A stretch of 40,617 nt of DNA from Firm-04 sp964479595 (GCA_964479595.1 CAYZMU010000010.1:1-40617); one strand, 5' to 3'; shown: positions 7,912 through 16,379, numbered from the stretch's first letter. The notes: generated by a model not told the origin, from the letters alone. Numbers and translations: made by a program.

Positions 7912-8463
7912 ATGGACTGGGAATTTGCCGTTCTCGATTACATTCAGCAGCACTGGCGCTGCGGTTTCCTCGATACTTTCATGCCCATTGTCACGAAACT
8001 TGCCGACGGCGGCTGGTTCTGGATTCTCCTCGTCATCTGCGGGTTCTTCTCCAAGCGCACCCGCAAGTACGCCTTTGTGGGCGCGGTGGGGCTTATGCTC
8101 TGCGCGATATGCGGCAACCTTATCTTAAAGCCCGCTGTCGCGCGGGTGCGGCCCTTCAATATCAACACCGATGTGCAGCTGCTCATCAAGGCCCCGACGG
8201 ATTATTCCTTCCCGTCCGGGCACACGCAGAGTTCCTTCGCTGTCGCGACCGCCGTGTTTATGAAAAAGCGCTCGTGGGGCACGGCGGCGCTGGCACTCGC
8301 GAGCGTGATAGGATTTTCAAGGCTTTATCTCTATGTCCACTACCCCACCGACGTGATAGCCGGGGTGATTTTCGGGGTGGTCTTCGCGCTGATAGGGCTG
8401 CTGCTCTCCAATCTGTTCTTTAAGGACAAGGAAGGCGGCGAGGGCGCGAAAGCGCGCGGCTGA
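7912..8463 (+). CDS. PAP2-superfamily membrane phosphatase
   Basis: Integral membrane phosphatase of 183 residues, likely acting on a lipid phosphate or pyrophosphate such as undecaprenyl pyrophosphate or phosphatidylglycerol phosphate. The three PAP2 motifs are visible: KPAVARVRP (KX6RP), PSGHTQ, and SRLYLYVHYPTDV (SRX5HX3D), between about five hydrophobic segments. I chose the ATG at 7912 because AGAAAGGA lies upstream and MDWEFAVLDYIQ resembles the usual start; the ATG at 7891 has no ribosome site. It is 27 nt after htpG and 8 nt before the ABC-F gene. The substrate cannot be told from sequence. Confidence 0.9.
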   Translation: MDWEFAVLDYIQQHWRCGFLDTFMPIVTKLADGGWFWILLVICGFFSKRTRKYAFVGAVGLMLCAICGNLILKPAVARVRPFNINTDVQLLIKAPTDYSFPSGHTQSSFAVATAVFMKKRSWGTAALALASVIGFSRLYLYVHYPTDVIAGVIFGVVFALIGLLLSNLFFKDKEGGEGAKARG

Positions 8464-8471
8464 GGCGGACT

Positions 8472-10370
8472 ATGCTCGTTTCCCTTTCCCATGTCCATAA
8501 ATATTACGGGGATTTTCATGTTCTCAATGACATCTCCCTGACGGTGGAAAACAGCGACCGCTTAGGGATTGTGGGCGAGAACGGCTGCGGAAAAAGCACG
8601 CTGCTGCGCCTGATTACGGAAGAAACGCTCCCTGACAGCGAGGGCGGCCGCGAGGCGGTGATTTCCAAGGCAAGCCACTTGCGTGTGGGCTATCTGGCGC
8701 AGGACGCGGGGCTTGACGGCGAAAACACGGTGGAAACGGAGATGAACGCCGCGTTCGCGCCGCTGATTGCCGCGAATGAGAGAATGCGCGCGCTGGAGCG
8801 GGAGATGGAACGCTCCCCTTTGGATGCGGAGTCGGCGGACGAATACGCGCGTCTGCAGGCGTTTTTCGAAGTCAACGAGGGCTACAGCTCCGATGTCAGA
8901 ATCCGCGCCGTGCTTTCGGGCATGGGCTTTTCGCCGGACATTCTGGGGCGGAAGATCTCCTCGTTTTCCGGCGGGGAAAAGACGCGGCTGGCGGTCTGCA
9001 GGCTGCTGCTGGAATCGCCGGAGCTGCTGATTCTCGACGAGCCCACCAACCATCTCGATTTCAAGACCGTCGCGTGGCTGGAGGATTATCTGAGCGCGTG
9101 GCGCGGCGCGATGCTGCTGGTGAGCCACGACAGGCTCTTTCTGGAACGCCTCTGCGGCGGCATCTGCGAGATTGAGCACGGAATCCTGACGCGCTACAAG
9201 GGCTCGTATTCGGCGTTTATCCGCCAGCGCGAGGAATCCAAGGAGCGTCAGAAACGCGTCTACGAGGCGCAGCGCGCGGAAATCGAAAAGCTTGAAACCT
9301 ACGTCGCGCGCAACAAAGTCCGCGCCGCCACCGCCAAAAGCGCCGCCGCGCGGGAAAAGAAACTCGAAAAGATGGAGCGCGTCCAAAAACCCTTTGAGCC
9401 CTCCAAGGCGGCAAAGATTGCCTTTACCTACGCCGCCGAGCCCGTGCGCGATGTGCTGCAGGTGCGCAATCTCACGCTCACGGCGGGGATCGGGGGGCGC
9501 GTTTTGCTCGAAAACGCGTCGTTTTCGGTACAGCGCGGGGAGAAAATCGGGATTATCGGCGAAAACGGCGCCGGGAAATCCACGCTCCTGAAAGCGCTGC
9601 GCGGTGTTGTCCCCTATCGCGGCGCGGTCAGCTGGGGCGAGGGGACAAGGCTCGGCGTGTTCGAGCAGGAGAGCGAGAGTCTGGACAAAAACACCACGGT
9701 CTTTGACGAGATCAAGAACCGCTGCCCCGCCATGAGCGATTTCGAGGTGCGCTCGCTGCTGGGGCAGGTGCGCCTTACGGGGGAAAATGTCTTTAAGGAG
9801 ACGGGCGTTATCTCCGGCGGGGAGCGCGCGAAGCTGTGTTTCGCGATTCTCATGACCGAGCACGGGAATGTGCTGCTGCTGGACGAGCCCACGAACCATC
9901 TGGATTTGTCCGCGCGTGAGGTGCTCGAAAACGCGCTGCTTGACTACGAGGGGACGATTCTCTTTGTAAGCCACGACCGCTATCTGCTGAGCCGCCTCGC
10001 GGACAGACTCCTGATTCTGGAGAACGGGACGCTTTCGCAGTGGCAGGGCGGGTTTTCCTCGTATATGGAGAGCCTGACGCCCAAAGAGCAGCCCCAAAAG
10101 CGGGAGAGCAAGCGCGCCGCGCCCAATCCGAAACTCCAGCGTGCCCTCGGGGCACAGACGCGCGCCAAAAAACGCGACGCGGAACGCCGTCTTGACGAGC
10201 TGCAGGCGGAGGAGGAACGCCTCACCGCGCTGACGCAGAGCGAGGAGGTCATGTCGGATTACGGCAGGCTCCGCGAGGTCTGCGAGCGGCTCGAGGAAAC
10301 CCGCGCCGAAAGCGAGCGCGTGCTGGAAGAACTGCTGGAACTGGAGGCGGAGGAAAATTCCCCTTCGTAA
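8472..10370 (+). CDS. ABC-F family ATPase (YdiF/Uup-like)
   Basis: Soluble protein of 632 residues with two ABC domains and no membrane segment. Domain 1: GENGCGKST, FSGGEKTRLAVCRLLLESPE, LLILDEPTNHLDF. A charged helical linker with ARNKVRAATAKSAAAREKK (about 275-300) follows. Domain 2: GENGAGKST, ISGGERAKL, LLLDEPTNHLDL, and SHDRYLL. The Lys/Glu-rich C-terminal part (about 535-630) is predicted coiled coil. ABC-F proteins act on the ribosome E site; some confer antibiotic resistance and others rescue stalled ribosomes. The linker and C-terminal coiled coil look more like the YdiF/Uup housekeeping type than a resistance factor, which is inference. Short 8-nt spacing from the PAP2 gene indicates co-transcription. 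Confidence 0.93.
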   Translation: MLVSLSHVHKYYGDFHVLNDISLTVENSDRLGIVGENGCGKSTLLRLITEETLPDSEGGREAVISKASHLRVGYLAQDAGLDGENTVETEMNAAFAPLIAANERMRALEREMERSPLDAESADEYARLQAFFEVNEGYSSDVRIRAVLSGMGFSPDILGRKISSFSGGEKTRLAVCRLLLESPELLILDEPTNHLDFKTVAWLEDYLSAWRGAMLLVSHDRLFLERLCGGICEIEHGILTRYKGSYSAFIRQREESKERQKRVYEAQRAEIEKLETYVARNKVRAATAKSAAAREKKLEKMERVQKPFEPSKAAKIAFTYAAEPVRDVLQVRNLTLTAGIGGRVLLENASFSVQRGEKIGIIGENGAGKSTLLKALRGVVPYRGAVSWGEGTRLGVFEQESESLDKNTTVFDEIKNRCPAMSDFEVRSLLGQVRLTGENVFKETGVISGGERAKLCFAILMTEHGNVLLLDEPTNHLDLSAREVLENALLDYEGTILFVSHDRYLLSRLADRLLILENGTLSQWQGGFSSYMESLTPKEQPQKRESKRAAPNPKLQRALGAQTRAKKRDAERRLDELQAEEERLTALTQSEEVMSDYGRLREVCERLEETRAESERVLEELLELEAEENSPS

Positions 10371-10396
10371 GGGCTTTGTGAAAAGGCATAAAAACG

Positions 10397-10426
10397 CGGC
10401 CGGGAGGAGAGATTCCCGGCCGTTTT
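10397..10426. terminator. Bidirectional terminator between convergent genes
   Basis: Perfect 9-bp stem CGGCCGGGA (10397-10405) with TCCCGGCCG (10414-10422), TTTT on the plus side and AAAA on the other. It serves the ABC-F gene and the GGDEF gene. Confidence 0.88.
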
Positions 10427-10429
10427 CTG

Positions 10430-12388
10430 TCATTCCCGTCTTAAATAGCGGGAGGTTTTCTTCTTCTTTTTCTGCTCGTACATCATTTTGTCCGCCTTGG
10501 TGATGAGCGAGAAGAGCGTTTCCTCCTCGCCCACTTTCGTAATCAGCGTGCCGATGCTCGCGGAGAGCTGGTAGGGCTTGTGGATGATGCGGTTCATGTC
10601 CTGCAGACGCTTGTTGAATTCCAGCTCCAGCCGTTCCGCCTCGCCCGCCGTCACGTCCGTCGCGACAATGATGAATTCGTCCCCGCCGAACCGCGCGCAG
10701 ACTCTCCCGCGCACCTCGCAGCAGGCGGCAATCACGGACGCGAGACGCTGCAGCGCGAAGTCGCCCTCCTCGTGGCCGTAGTTGTCGTTGACCATCTTGA
10801 GCCCGTCCATATCGATGAAGGAGATGAGGAAATCCGTGCCCTGCGACATGGCCTTGTGGAACATTTTGTCCGCCAGACGGATGAAGCCGTTGCGGTTGTA
10901 GATGTTGCAGAGCGGGTCGATGACGTAGAGGCGGTCGAGTTCTTTAATCGCGTTGTTTAAGTGCAGCAGCTTTCGGATATTTTCCAGCGAGTGGCTGATG
11001 TTCATCATGAGCGAGTGGCACAGCTGGCTCTTGAGCGGGAAGTCGCTGTTGGTGACGATATAGTAGCCCAGACAGCGGTCGACGAAGTGCAGCGGCAGAA
11101 AGTAGCTGACATTCCCGCCCTTCCCCGTGAGCGGTTCCGGGTACATATCCTCCACCGCGAAGCACGGAATATTGCGCGTCTTGGCGTTTTTGCGCCAGAT
11201 AAGCGGCGCGCTCATGGTCTTGGTGTAGCCCTGCACGCGGTATTTTTCCTCTTCCTCCGTCCCCATGGCCTCCGCGTCGGGGTCGTGGAAGGCGTTCTGC
11301 CAGTCGTCGCAGAGGCAGATGCAGTACTGGTCGCAGTCCATCTCGTGGAGGTACTCCGCCATGACGTTGAGGCTCTCGTCGGTGGTCTCGGTCTCCGCGA
11401 GCGAGGAGGTCACGCGGTTGAGCAGCGAAATCCCCTTGCGGCAGTTGTTGATCATATCGAAGGCGCTCTTGCGGAAGTTCTCCATATCCTCAGCGGAGGT
11501 GGTGTGGCAGCCGCAGCTTTCCATGTAAATCGGTTCCGCCTTGAGCTCGGTGTCGGAATCGGGCAGCTCCTCGCCGTCAATCATCCGCAGCAGCGTCTCG
11601 CAGGCGGTTTTCCCCGCGTCAAAGAGCGGACGCCCGACGGTGGTGATGGAGGGGCTGTTGTGGCGCGCGTAGTAGGTGTTGTCAAAGCCCGTCACCAGCA
11701 CATCCTGCGGCACGTGCACGCCGTAACGCTCCAGTGTGGAGACCGCCTCGAGCGCCATGGCGTCGTTGGCGCAGATGACCGCGTCGGGCAGCGCCAGACC
11801 CGACTGCATGAGCGCGTCAATCGCCCGCCGCCCGTCCACGCCGCGAAATTCCCCGAAATACACGCGGTTTACATCCACCATGAGCTTATGTTCCGCCATG
11901 ACCGTCAGGAAGGCGTGATAGCGCGCCATCGCTTCCGGGTTCGCCAGCGGCCCGGAGATAAAGTTTATCGTGGTGGCGTTGTGTACGGTTAAAATATGTT
12001 CCACAATCTCGCGCATCGCCTGAATGTTGTCGATGTGGACGTTGTAGAAACTGGGCTCCTCGTCGCTGTCGAGAACGACCGCGGGCTTGCCCGACGCCTT
12101 GACCGCCGTGATGACTTTCTGGCGCACCTGCTTGGCGCCGATGGTGTTGGTCAGCAGAATCACGCCGTCGAACTTGTCGTAGTTTACCAGGTTGTAGATA
12201 TTGTATTCGCCGATATCGTAGCGGGTGTCGCCGAGCACGCCGCCGAACGCCGCGAAGCAGGAAATGTCCGCGCGTTTCTGCTTGGCGCAGGCAATGATGC
12301 CCTCAATCACGCTCGCCTGATATTCCTCGTCGATGCCCGCGACGACGCAGGCTATCTGAGGCACTTTCCGTTCGTTCTCCTCAGCCAT
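10430..12388 (-). CDS. LacI/PurR-type ligand-binding domain fused to an active-looking GGDEF cyclase
   Basis: Probable cytoplasmic diguanylate cyclase of 652 residues with no signal peptide or membrane segment. Residues about 8-275 match the sugar-binding domain of LacI/PurR regulators (FDGVILLTNTIGAKQ, VICANDAMALEAV, VLVTGFDNTYYA, SPSITTVGRPL) but there is no N-terminal HTH. A middle region (about 280-470) of GAF-like character contains several Cys. The C-terminal GGDEF domain (about 485-640) has the intact DMDGLKMVND and RFGGDEF (GGDEF at about 568-572); I see no RxxD inhibitory site in front. A ligand such as a sugar or purine may therefore set c-di-GMP synthesis directly; the ligand is unknown. 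Start ATG has GGGAGGA upstream; promoter at 12445-12474. Confidence 0.9.
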   Translation of the reverse strand: MAEENERKVPQIACVVAGIDEEYQASVIEGIIACAKQKRADISCFAAFGGVLGDTRYDIGEYNIYNLVNYDKFDGVILLTNTIGAKQVRQKVITAVKASGKPAVVLDSDEEPSFYNVHIDNIQAMREIVEHILTVHNATTINFISGPLANPEAMARYHAFLTVMAEHKLMVDVNRVYFGEFRGVDGRRAIDALMQSGLALPDAVICANDAMALEAVSTLERYGVHVPQDVLVTGFDNTYYARHNSPSITTVGRPLFDAGKTACETLLRMIDGEELPDSDTELKAEPIYMESCGCHTTSAEDMENFRKSAFDMINNCRKGISLLNRVTSSLAETETTDESLNVMAEYLHEMDCDQYCICLCDDWQNAFHDPDAEAMGTEEEEKYRVQGYTKTMSAPLIWRKNAKTRNIPCFAVEDMYPEPLTGKGGNVSYFLPLHFVDRCLGYYIVTNSDFPLKSQLCHSLMMNISHSLENIRKLLHLNNAIKELDRLYVIDPLCNIYNRNGFIRLADKMFHKAMSQGTDFLISFIDMDGLKMVNDNYGHEEGDFALQRLASVIAACCEVRGRVCARFGGDEFIIVATDVTAGEAERLELEFNKRLQDMNRIIHKPYQLSASIGTLITKVGEEETLFSLITKADKMMYEQKKKKKTSRYLRRE

Positions 12389-12444
12389 GAGTGTTCCTCC
12401 CTCTCGTCTGTATTTTATATGCCGTCTCAGTCTGCAGCACTTTC

Positions 12445-12474
12445 ATTATACCATGTTCCGCCCGCTTTTGTCAA
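12445..12474 (-). promoter_or_regulatory. Promoter of the LacI-GGDEF gene
   Basis: Minus strand TTGACA (12469-12474), 18-nt spacer, TATAAT (12445-12450). Divergent from the hexosamine operon promoter. Confidence 0.85.
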
Positions 12475-12509
12475 TCCCTTTGCCCCCTCGCGTTTTACGA
12501 AATTTTCTC

Positions 12510-12538
12510 TTGACAAAACGGGAAAAATGTGGTATAAT
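12510..12538 (+). promoter_or_regulatory. Promoter of the hexosamine salvage operon
   Basis: TTGACA (12510-12515), 17-nt spacer, TATAAT (12533-12538). Confidence 0.87.
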
Positions 12539-12589
12539 AGCGAAGAATGTGGGAAATGGAAAATCTGATGAATCGGACAGGTGAGAGAT

Positions 12590-13807
12590 ATGGCGGATTT
12601 TGCTTTTAGGAGCCGCCTCGCACAGATGGGGCAGGAGCATCTGCTCGCGTTCTGGGACGAGCTTTCCAAGGAGAGCAGGGAGGCTTTCGCGCACCAGCTT
12701 GAGACACTGGATTATTCCGTTCTGAGAGAGATGAATGAGGAAACGCCGAGAGGGACGTTTTCGCCGATTGACGCGCTGACGCTTGCGCGGCGCGCCCCGG
12801 ATGAGGCACTGTACGAGCGCGAGGGGCTGGCGGCTCTGCGCGCGGGGAAGGTCGGCGCGGTGCTTCTGGCGGGCGGACAGGGCAGCAGGCTCGGGTTTGA
12901 CAAGCCCAAGGGGATGTTCAATGTCGGTGTAAACCGCGAGCTGACGATTTTTGAGTGCCTCTTTGAGAACCTCAAGGCGGTCGAGCGCAAGGCGGGGGTC
13001 AGCGTGCCGCTCTATATCATGGTGAGCGAGGACAACGCCCGTGAGACAAAAGATTTCCTGCGCGAGCACGCGTATTTCGGGCGCAAACCGGAGTCGGTGC
13101 GGTTTTTTGTGCAGGAGCAGCTGCCCGCGGTGACGCCTCAGGGGCGGCTCATGCTCGCGGCGAAGGACAAAGTCCTGACGGCGCCCAACGGCAACGGCGG
13201 GTGGTACGCGTCTCTGGCGGCCAACGGGCTGGTCGGGGAGCTGCGCCAGCGCGGGATTGAGTGGCTCAATGTGTTCTCTGTGGACAATGTGCTGCAGCGC
13301 ATGGCGGACCCGTGCTTTCTGGGGGCGGTGCTGCGGTCGGGGAAGGTCTCCGGCGCGAAAGTCATCGCCAAGGCCGGCCCTGAGGAGCGCGTCGGCGTGA
13401 TGTGCTTAGAGGACGGGCGGCCCTCGATTGTAGAATACTACGAGATGACCCCGCAGATGCTCGAACAGACGGAAAAGAACGGCACGCTCTCGTACCGCTG
13501 GGGCGTGACGCTCAACTATCTCTTCCGCGTGGATTGTTTGGACAAAACGCTCCACACGCGCCTGCCGCTGCACCGCGCGTTCAAGGCGGTGCGCTGCCTC
13601 AATGAGGCGGGGGAACCGGTACAGCCGGAAGAACCCAACGCCTATAAGTTTGAGACGCTCGCGCTGGATATGGTGCGTCTGCAGGAAAATTGTCTGGTCT
13701 ATGAAGTGGAACGGCAGAAGGAATTCGCGCCCGTAAAGAATAAAGAAGGGGTGGATTCCGCGGACACCGCGCGCGCGCTGCTCGCGGCAAACGGCGTCGC
13801 GCTGTAG
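12590..13807 (+). CDS. UDPGP-family nucleotidyltransferase (probable UDP-HexNAc/UDP-sugar pyrophosphorylase)
   Basis: Probable cytosolic enzyme of 405 residues that joins UTP and a sugar 1-phosphate to give a UDP-sugar. The key loop LAGGQGSRLGFDKPKGMFNV (about 91-110) is the nucleotide-binding signature of the eukaryote-like UDP-GlcNAc pyrophosphorylase (UAP1) family, not of GlmU or GalU. Later motifs include PLYIMVSEDN, GGWYASLAANG, NVFSVDNVL and PNAYKFETLALDM. The ATG at 12590 is preceded by AGGTGA at 5 nt; the GTG three codons upstream overlaps that site. The next gene, 38 nt downstream, is a NahK-like sugar 1-kinase that would supply the sugar 1-phosphate, so HexNAc-1-P is a likely substrate; Glc-1-P or Gal-1-P cannot be excluded. 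Confidence 0.88.
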   Translation: MADFAFRSRLAQMGQEHLLAFWDELSKESREAFAHQLETLDYSVLREMNEETPRGTFSPIDALTLARRAPDEALYEREGLAALRAGKVGAVLLAGGQGSRLGFDKPKGMFNVGVNRELTIFECLFENLKAVERKAGVSVPLYIMVSEDNARETKDFLREHAYFGRKPESVRFFVQEQLPAVTPQGRLMLAAKDKVLTAPNGNGGWYASLAANGLVGELRQRGIEWLNVFSVDNVLQRMADPCFLGAVLRSGKVSGAKVIAKAGPEERVGVMCLEDGRPSIVEYYEMTPQMLEQTEKNGTLSYRWGVTLNYLFRVDCLDKTLHTRLPLHRAFKAVRCLNEAGEPVQPEEPNAYKFETLALDMVRLQENCLVYEVERQKEFAPVKNKEGVDSADTARALLAANGVAL

Positions 13808-13845
13808 ACACAAAATTTTGAACGAAGGAAGAGGAGACTCCCGTT

Positions 13846-14949
13846 ATGGATACCTTTGAGACCATCCGGAAAGTCGGGGAGGCATTTCGCGTCGGAGGTA
13901 CACTTTATACCTACGACGCGATTACAAACGGCAACATCAATTCCACCTACCGCGTGACCTACCGCTGCCCCGGCGGTCAGACCAAGGCGTATATCTTCCA
14001 GCGCATCAACACGGCGGTTTTTTCGAATCCTGTGGAAATCATGCGCAATATCGAGATGATTACTTCCCATATCCGCGAAAAATACCCCAACGAGCGCACG
14101 CTGCATTTCCATCACACCGGCGATGGGAAGAATTACGTCTTTGACGACGCCAAGTGCTTCTGGCGCGTGATGAACTGGGTCGATTCCGTGACTTTCAACA
14201 CCTGCGACGACCCCGCCGTGATCGCCGCGACGGGGAAGGCGTTCGGGAAGTTTCAGCGCCAGCTCTCCGATTTTGACGGCTCGCGGCTCTACGAGACGAT
14301 TCCGGATTTCCACAACACCAAGAAACGTCTGGACACGCTCTTTGAGGACGTCGCGGCGGATAAAAAAGGCAGAGTCTCGGAAGTGCGCGAGGAAATCGAG
14401 TATATCTCCTCTGTGCGGTGGCGCGCGGGCGAGCTCTCGGTGCGCTTTGCCAACGGGGAATTTCCCGTGCGCGTCACACACAACGACACCAAGTGCAACA
14501 ATGTGCTGTTTGACCGCGTGACGAAGTTGCCCATCGTCGTGATTGATCTGGATACGGTAATGCCCGGCATGGCGATGTACGATTTCGGTGACGCGGTGCG
14601 CTCGATTGCCAACACGGCGGACGAGGACGAGCCCGAGCTCAAGCGGGTGTATTTCGATACGGGGCGGTTCCGCGCGTTCTGCAAGGGCTTTATCGGCGAG
14701 ACGCAGAGCATTCTGACGCCAAAGGAGATTGACGCGCTGGTGCCGGCGGCGTTTTCCATTACGATAGAGCTGGCGGGGCGCTTCCTCGACGACTACATCA
14801 ACGGCGACGTGTATTTCAAGATTAACTACCCCCAGCACAATCTCGTGCGCGCGCGCTGTCAGATGGCGCTGGCGCGGGACATCGCCCGCAAGGAGGACGA
14901 GCTGCGCTGGATTGTGGAAGAGACGGTCAAGGACGTCAAGGAAAAATAA
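13846..14949 (+). CDS. nahK: N-acetylhexosamine 1-kinase (NahK-like, APH fold)
   Basis: Probable cytosolic kinase of 367 residues phosphorylating GlcNAc and GalNAc at C1. It follows the bifidobacterial NahK pattern from end to end: NGNINSTYRV, YIFQRINTAVF, RVTHNDTKCNNVLFD (catalytic loop), VIDLDTVMPGMAMYDFGD (metal-binding), and RFLDDYINGDVYFK with YPQHNLVRAR near the C-terminus. The start ATG has GGAAGAGGAG upstream. It is second in an operon with a UDP-sugar pyrophosphorylase, giving a two-step salvage route HexNAc to HexNAc-1-P to UDP-HexNAc, as in the bifidobacterial lacto-N-biose pathway; no phosphorylase or epimerase gene lies nearby. Part of its 3' end (14867-14921) recurs exactly at 15164-15218 next to an assembly gap. 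Confidence 0.9.
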   Translation: MDTFETIRKVGEAFRVGGTLYTYDAITNGNINSTYRVTYRCPGGQTKAYIFQRINTAVFSNPVEIMRNIEMITSHIREKYPNERTLHFHHTGDGKNYVFDDAKCFWRVMNWVDSVTFNTCDDPAVIAATGKAFGKFQRQLSDFDGSRLYETIPDFHNTKKRLDTLFEDVAADKKGRVSEVREEIEYISSVRWRAGELSVRFANGEFPVRVTHNDTKCNNVLFDRVTKLPIVVIDLDTVMPGMAMYDFGDAVRSIANTADEDEPELKRVYFDTGRFRAFCKGFIGETQSILTPKEIDALVPAAFSITIELAGRFLDDYINGDVYFKINYPQHNLVRARCQMALARDIARKEDELRWIVEETVKDVKEK

Positions 14950-14951
14950 CG

Positions 14952-14985
14952 AAAAAAGCAGAGGTTTTTTAGCCTCTGCTTTTGT
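14952..14985. terminator. Bidirectional terminator after nahK
   Basis: Perfect 11-bp stem AAAAGCAGAGG (14954-14964) with CCTCTGCTTTT (14973-14983). The A and T ends make it work on both strands, so it also closes the minus-strand pspA operon. The stop of the convergent partial gene lies in its loop. Confidence 0.88.
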
Positions 14986-15163
14986 TTGTTCTTTGCCGTA
15001 CGCGTTCGGGACGCAGCTGCACGGACTGTGTAACAGCGTCCGCGCCCGCGTCTTCGAAGTTTGAAAACCGCATCAGAAAGACCGTATCGCGCACCTGTGC
15101 CAGAAACAGCGTGCAGCGGGGCGAATCCCAGCGCGCGGTGAGGGTCGGGGAATGGCGCAAATC
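14969..15163 (-). CDS. C-terminal fragment of an unrecognised protein
   Basis: An open frame of 64 codons with high-GC third positions typical of this genome, ending in TAA inside the bidirectional terminator loop. It includes RWDSPRCTLFLAQVRDTVF and RFSNFEDAGADAV, which read as natural protein. The 5' end is lost: at 15164 the sequence switches to an exact copy of the nahK tail and then to an N gap. On the minus strand it lies downstream of pspA and the M15-like gene, so it may be the third gene of that operon. Function unknown; a chance frame is possible. Confidence 0.4.
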   Translation of the reverse strand, partial: DLRHSPTLTARWDSPRCTLFLAQVRDTVFLMRFSNFEDAGADAVTQSVQLRPERVRQRTNKSRG

Positions 15164-15218
15164 CGCTGGCGCGGGACATCGCCCGCAAGGAGGACGAGCT
15201 GCGCTGGATTGTGGAAGA
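15164..15218 (+). repeat. Exact 55-bp copy of the nahK 3' region at a contig end
   Basis: Identical to 14867-14921 and ending exactly at the N run. A 55-bp exact overlap is what a k=55 assembly graph leaves at repeat junctions, so this is probably an assembly feature, though a real local duplication is possible. Confidence 0.85.
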
Positions 15219-15318
15219 NNNNNNNNNNNNNNNNNNNNNNNNNNNNNNNNNNNNNNNNNNNNNNNNNNNNNNNNNNNNNNNNNNNNNNNNNNNNNNNNNN
15301 NNNNNNNNNNNNNNNNNN
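15219..15318. other. Assembly gap (100 N)
   Basis: Scaffold gap of exactly 100 N; the true length is unknown. It probably hides the start of the partial gene at 14969-15163. Confidence 0.99.
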
Positions 15319-15320
15319 CG

Positions 15321-16319
15321 TCAGGGCGCCGCCTCGCCCGTCATCGCGGCGACAATGAAGCCGTCGACGTTGTTGCCGGAGATTTCATAGCTGCCCTGAG
15401 CCGGAACGGGAACGTCGGTGTCGCCCGTGCTGCTCGCCGGGACATAGTAGATCTCGTAATTCTGCTCCGCGAAGGTGTAATTCAGCATATTCTCGCCGAA
15501 AACATATTGTTCTTTCAACAAAGATAGATATTCCTCGAGGCAGAGGTCGTTTTCCGTGATATAGGCGGCGTGGGGCACCCCGACATAGCGCAGCGCGGTA
15601 AAGCCGCCCTTCTCGCCGGTCTGTTCCTCCTTACCCTCGGGGTAGCGCAGAATGAAGCCGTAGTTGGCCATATTCGAAAAGATCCACGAATAGGGCTCCA
15701 CATTGGAGACATAGTTGTAAGTGCCGTTGTCAAGTTTTAAGTGAATCTGGATATCGAGCCCGCAGGGGGATTCGGGGTTGCTCTTTTCCTTGCCCGCCTC
15801 CACGTAGCCGTAGTTGAACATGATTTCGCCGTTGCTGGTCTTGGCGTAGTAGTCCTTCATCATGCGGTTGAACGCGGAAACAGCCGTTTTGGAACAGCTG
15901 GTGTGGCCGGGGTAGGAGATATGGTAGCAGTCGGGGCGGTCCTCCGCGTAGTAGACCTGAACCAGCTCGAGCTCCTCCTCGGAGAGATGGCTGGGGTTCT
16001 GGGCGTTGACCAGCACAAGATTGCCCTTATAGACATCCCCCGCCGTTTTGACCGCCGTTTCGTAGTCCGTGGGAACCGCGCCGTCCGTGGCGGAATCCGC
16101 CGCGGAATCTGCCTGTGAGGACGAATCATTCCCGCTGCTCTGGCCGTCGCTCGAGGGCGGCGGGAGCGTCTGCGCGGGCGTGCTGTCCGTCACACTGCTT
16201 GAGGAATCCGAGCGCGTGGCACAGCTGTGCACGCACGAGCCCAGCAGAAAAACCAGCGCGACCAGCACCACCGCGGCGCCGATGACACGGTTCCAGAGTA
16301 TTTTGCGACGTTTTGCCAT
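15321..16319 (-). CDS. Degenerate M15B (VanY/DacB-like) D,D-carboxypeptidase homologue, membrane-anchored
   Basis: A 332-residue protein: basic N-terminus, one membrane segment (about 10-30), a Ser/Asp-rich linker (about 36-85), then an extracytoplasmic domain. The second half matches the VanY-type fold, with YGFILRYPEGK, RYVGVPHAAYITE and LCLEEYLSLL. But the zinc and catalytic motifs are missing by eye: the family SxHxxGLAxD is replaced by ESPCGLDIQI (no His, Asp to Gln), and EPWHxRYVG by GFTALRYVG (no Glu or His). It is therefore probably not an active peptidase but a wall-binding or regulatory pseudo-enzyme (inference). The ATG has GGAGGTG upstream. It lies 60 nt after pspA, in the same operon, which fits an envelope-stress role. 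The stop codon is two bases from the gap. Confidence 0.75.
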   Translation of the reverse strand: MAKRRKILWNRVIGAAVVLVALVFLLGSCVHSCATRSDSSSSVTDSTPAQTLPPPSSDGQSSGNDSSSQADSAADSATDGAVPTDYETAVKTAGDVYKGNLVLVNAQNPSHLSEEELELVQVYYAEDRPDCYHISYPGHTSCSKTAVSAFNRMMKDYYAKTSNGEIMFNYGYVEAGKEKSNPESPCGLDIQIHLKLDNGTYNYVSNVEPYSWIFSNMANYGFILRYPEGKEEQTGEKGGFTALRYVGVPHAAYITENDLCLEEYLSLLKEQYVFGENMLNYTFAEQNYEIYYVPASSTGDTDVPVPAQGSYEISGNNVDGFIVAAMTGEAAP

Positions 16320-16379
16320 GGAACACCTCCGATTTCACGTGACGCCGCGCGTTTTCATACGCCGGTTATAAGGGAGCGG

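Noticed and set aside
8472..10370. Annotating the ABC-F protein as an antibiotic resistance factor
   Set aside because: Linker and C-terminal coiled coil resemble housekeeping YdiF/Uup proteins; sequence alone does not support resistance.
8562..10433. 623-codon minus frame opposite the ABC-F gene
   Set aside because: Antisense shadow of an unmistakable two-domain ABC ATPase.
15321..16319. Calling the M15-like protein an active VanY-type resistance peptidase
   Set aside because: Zinc-ligand and catalytic residues are absent by eye, and no van genes accompany it.
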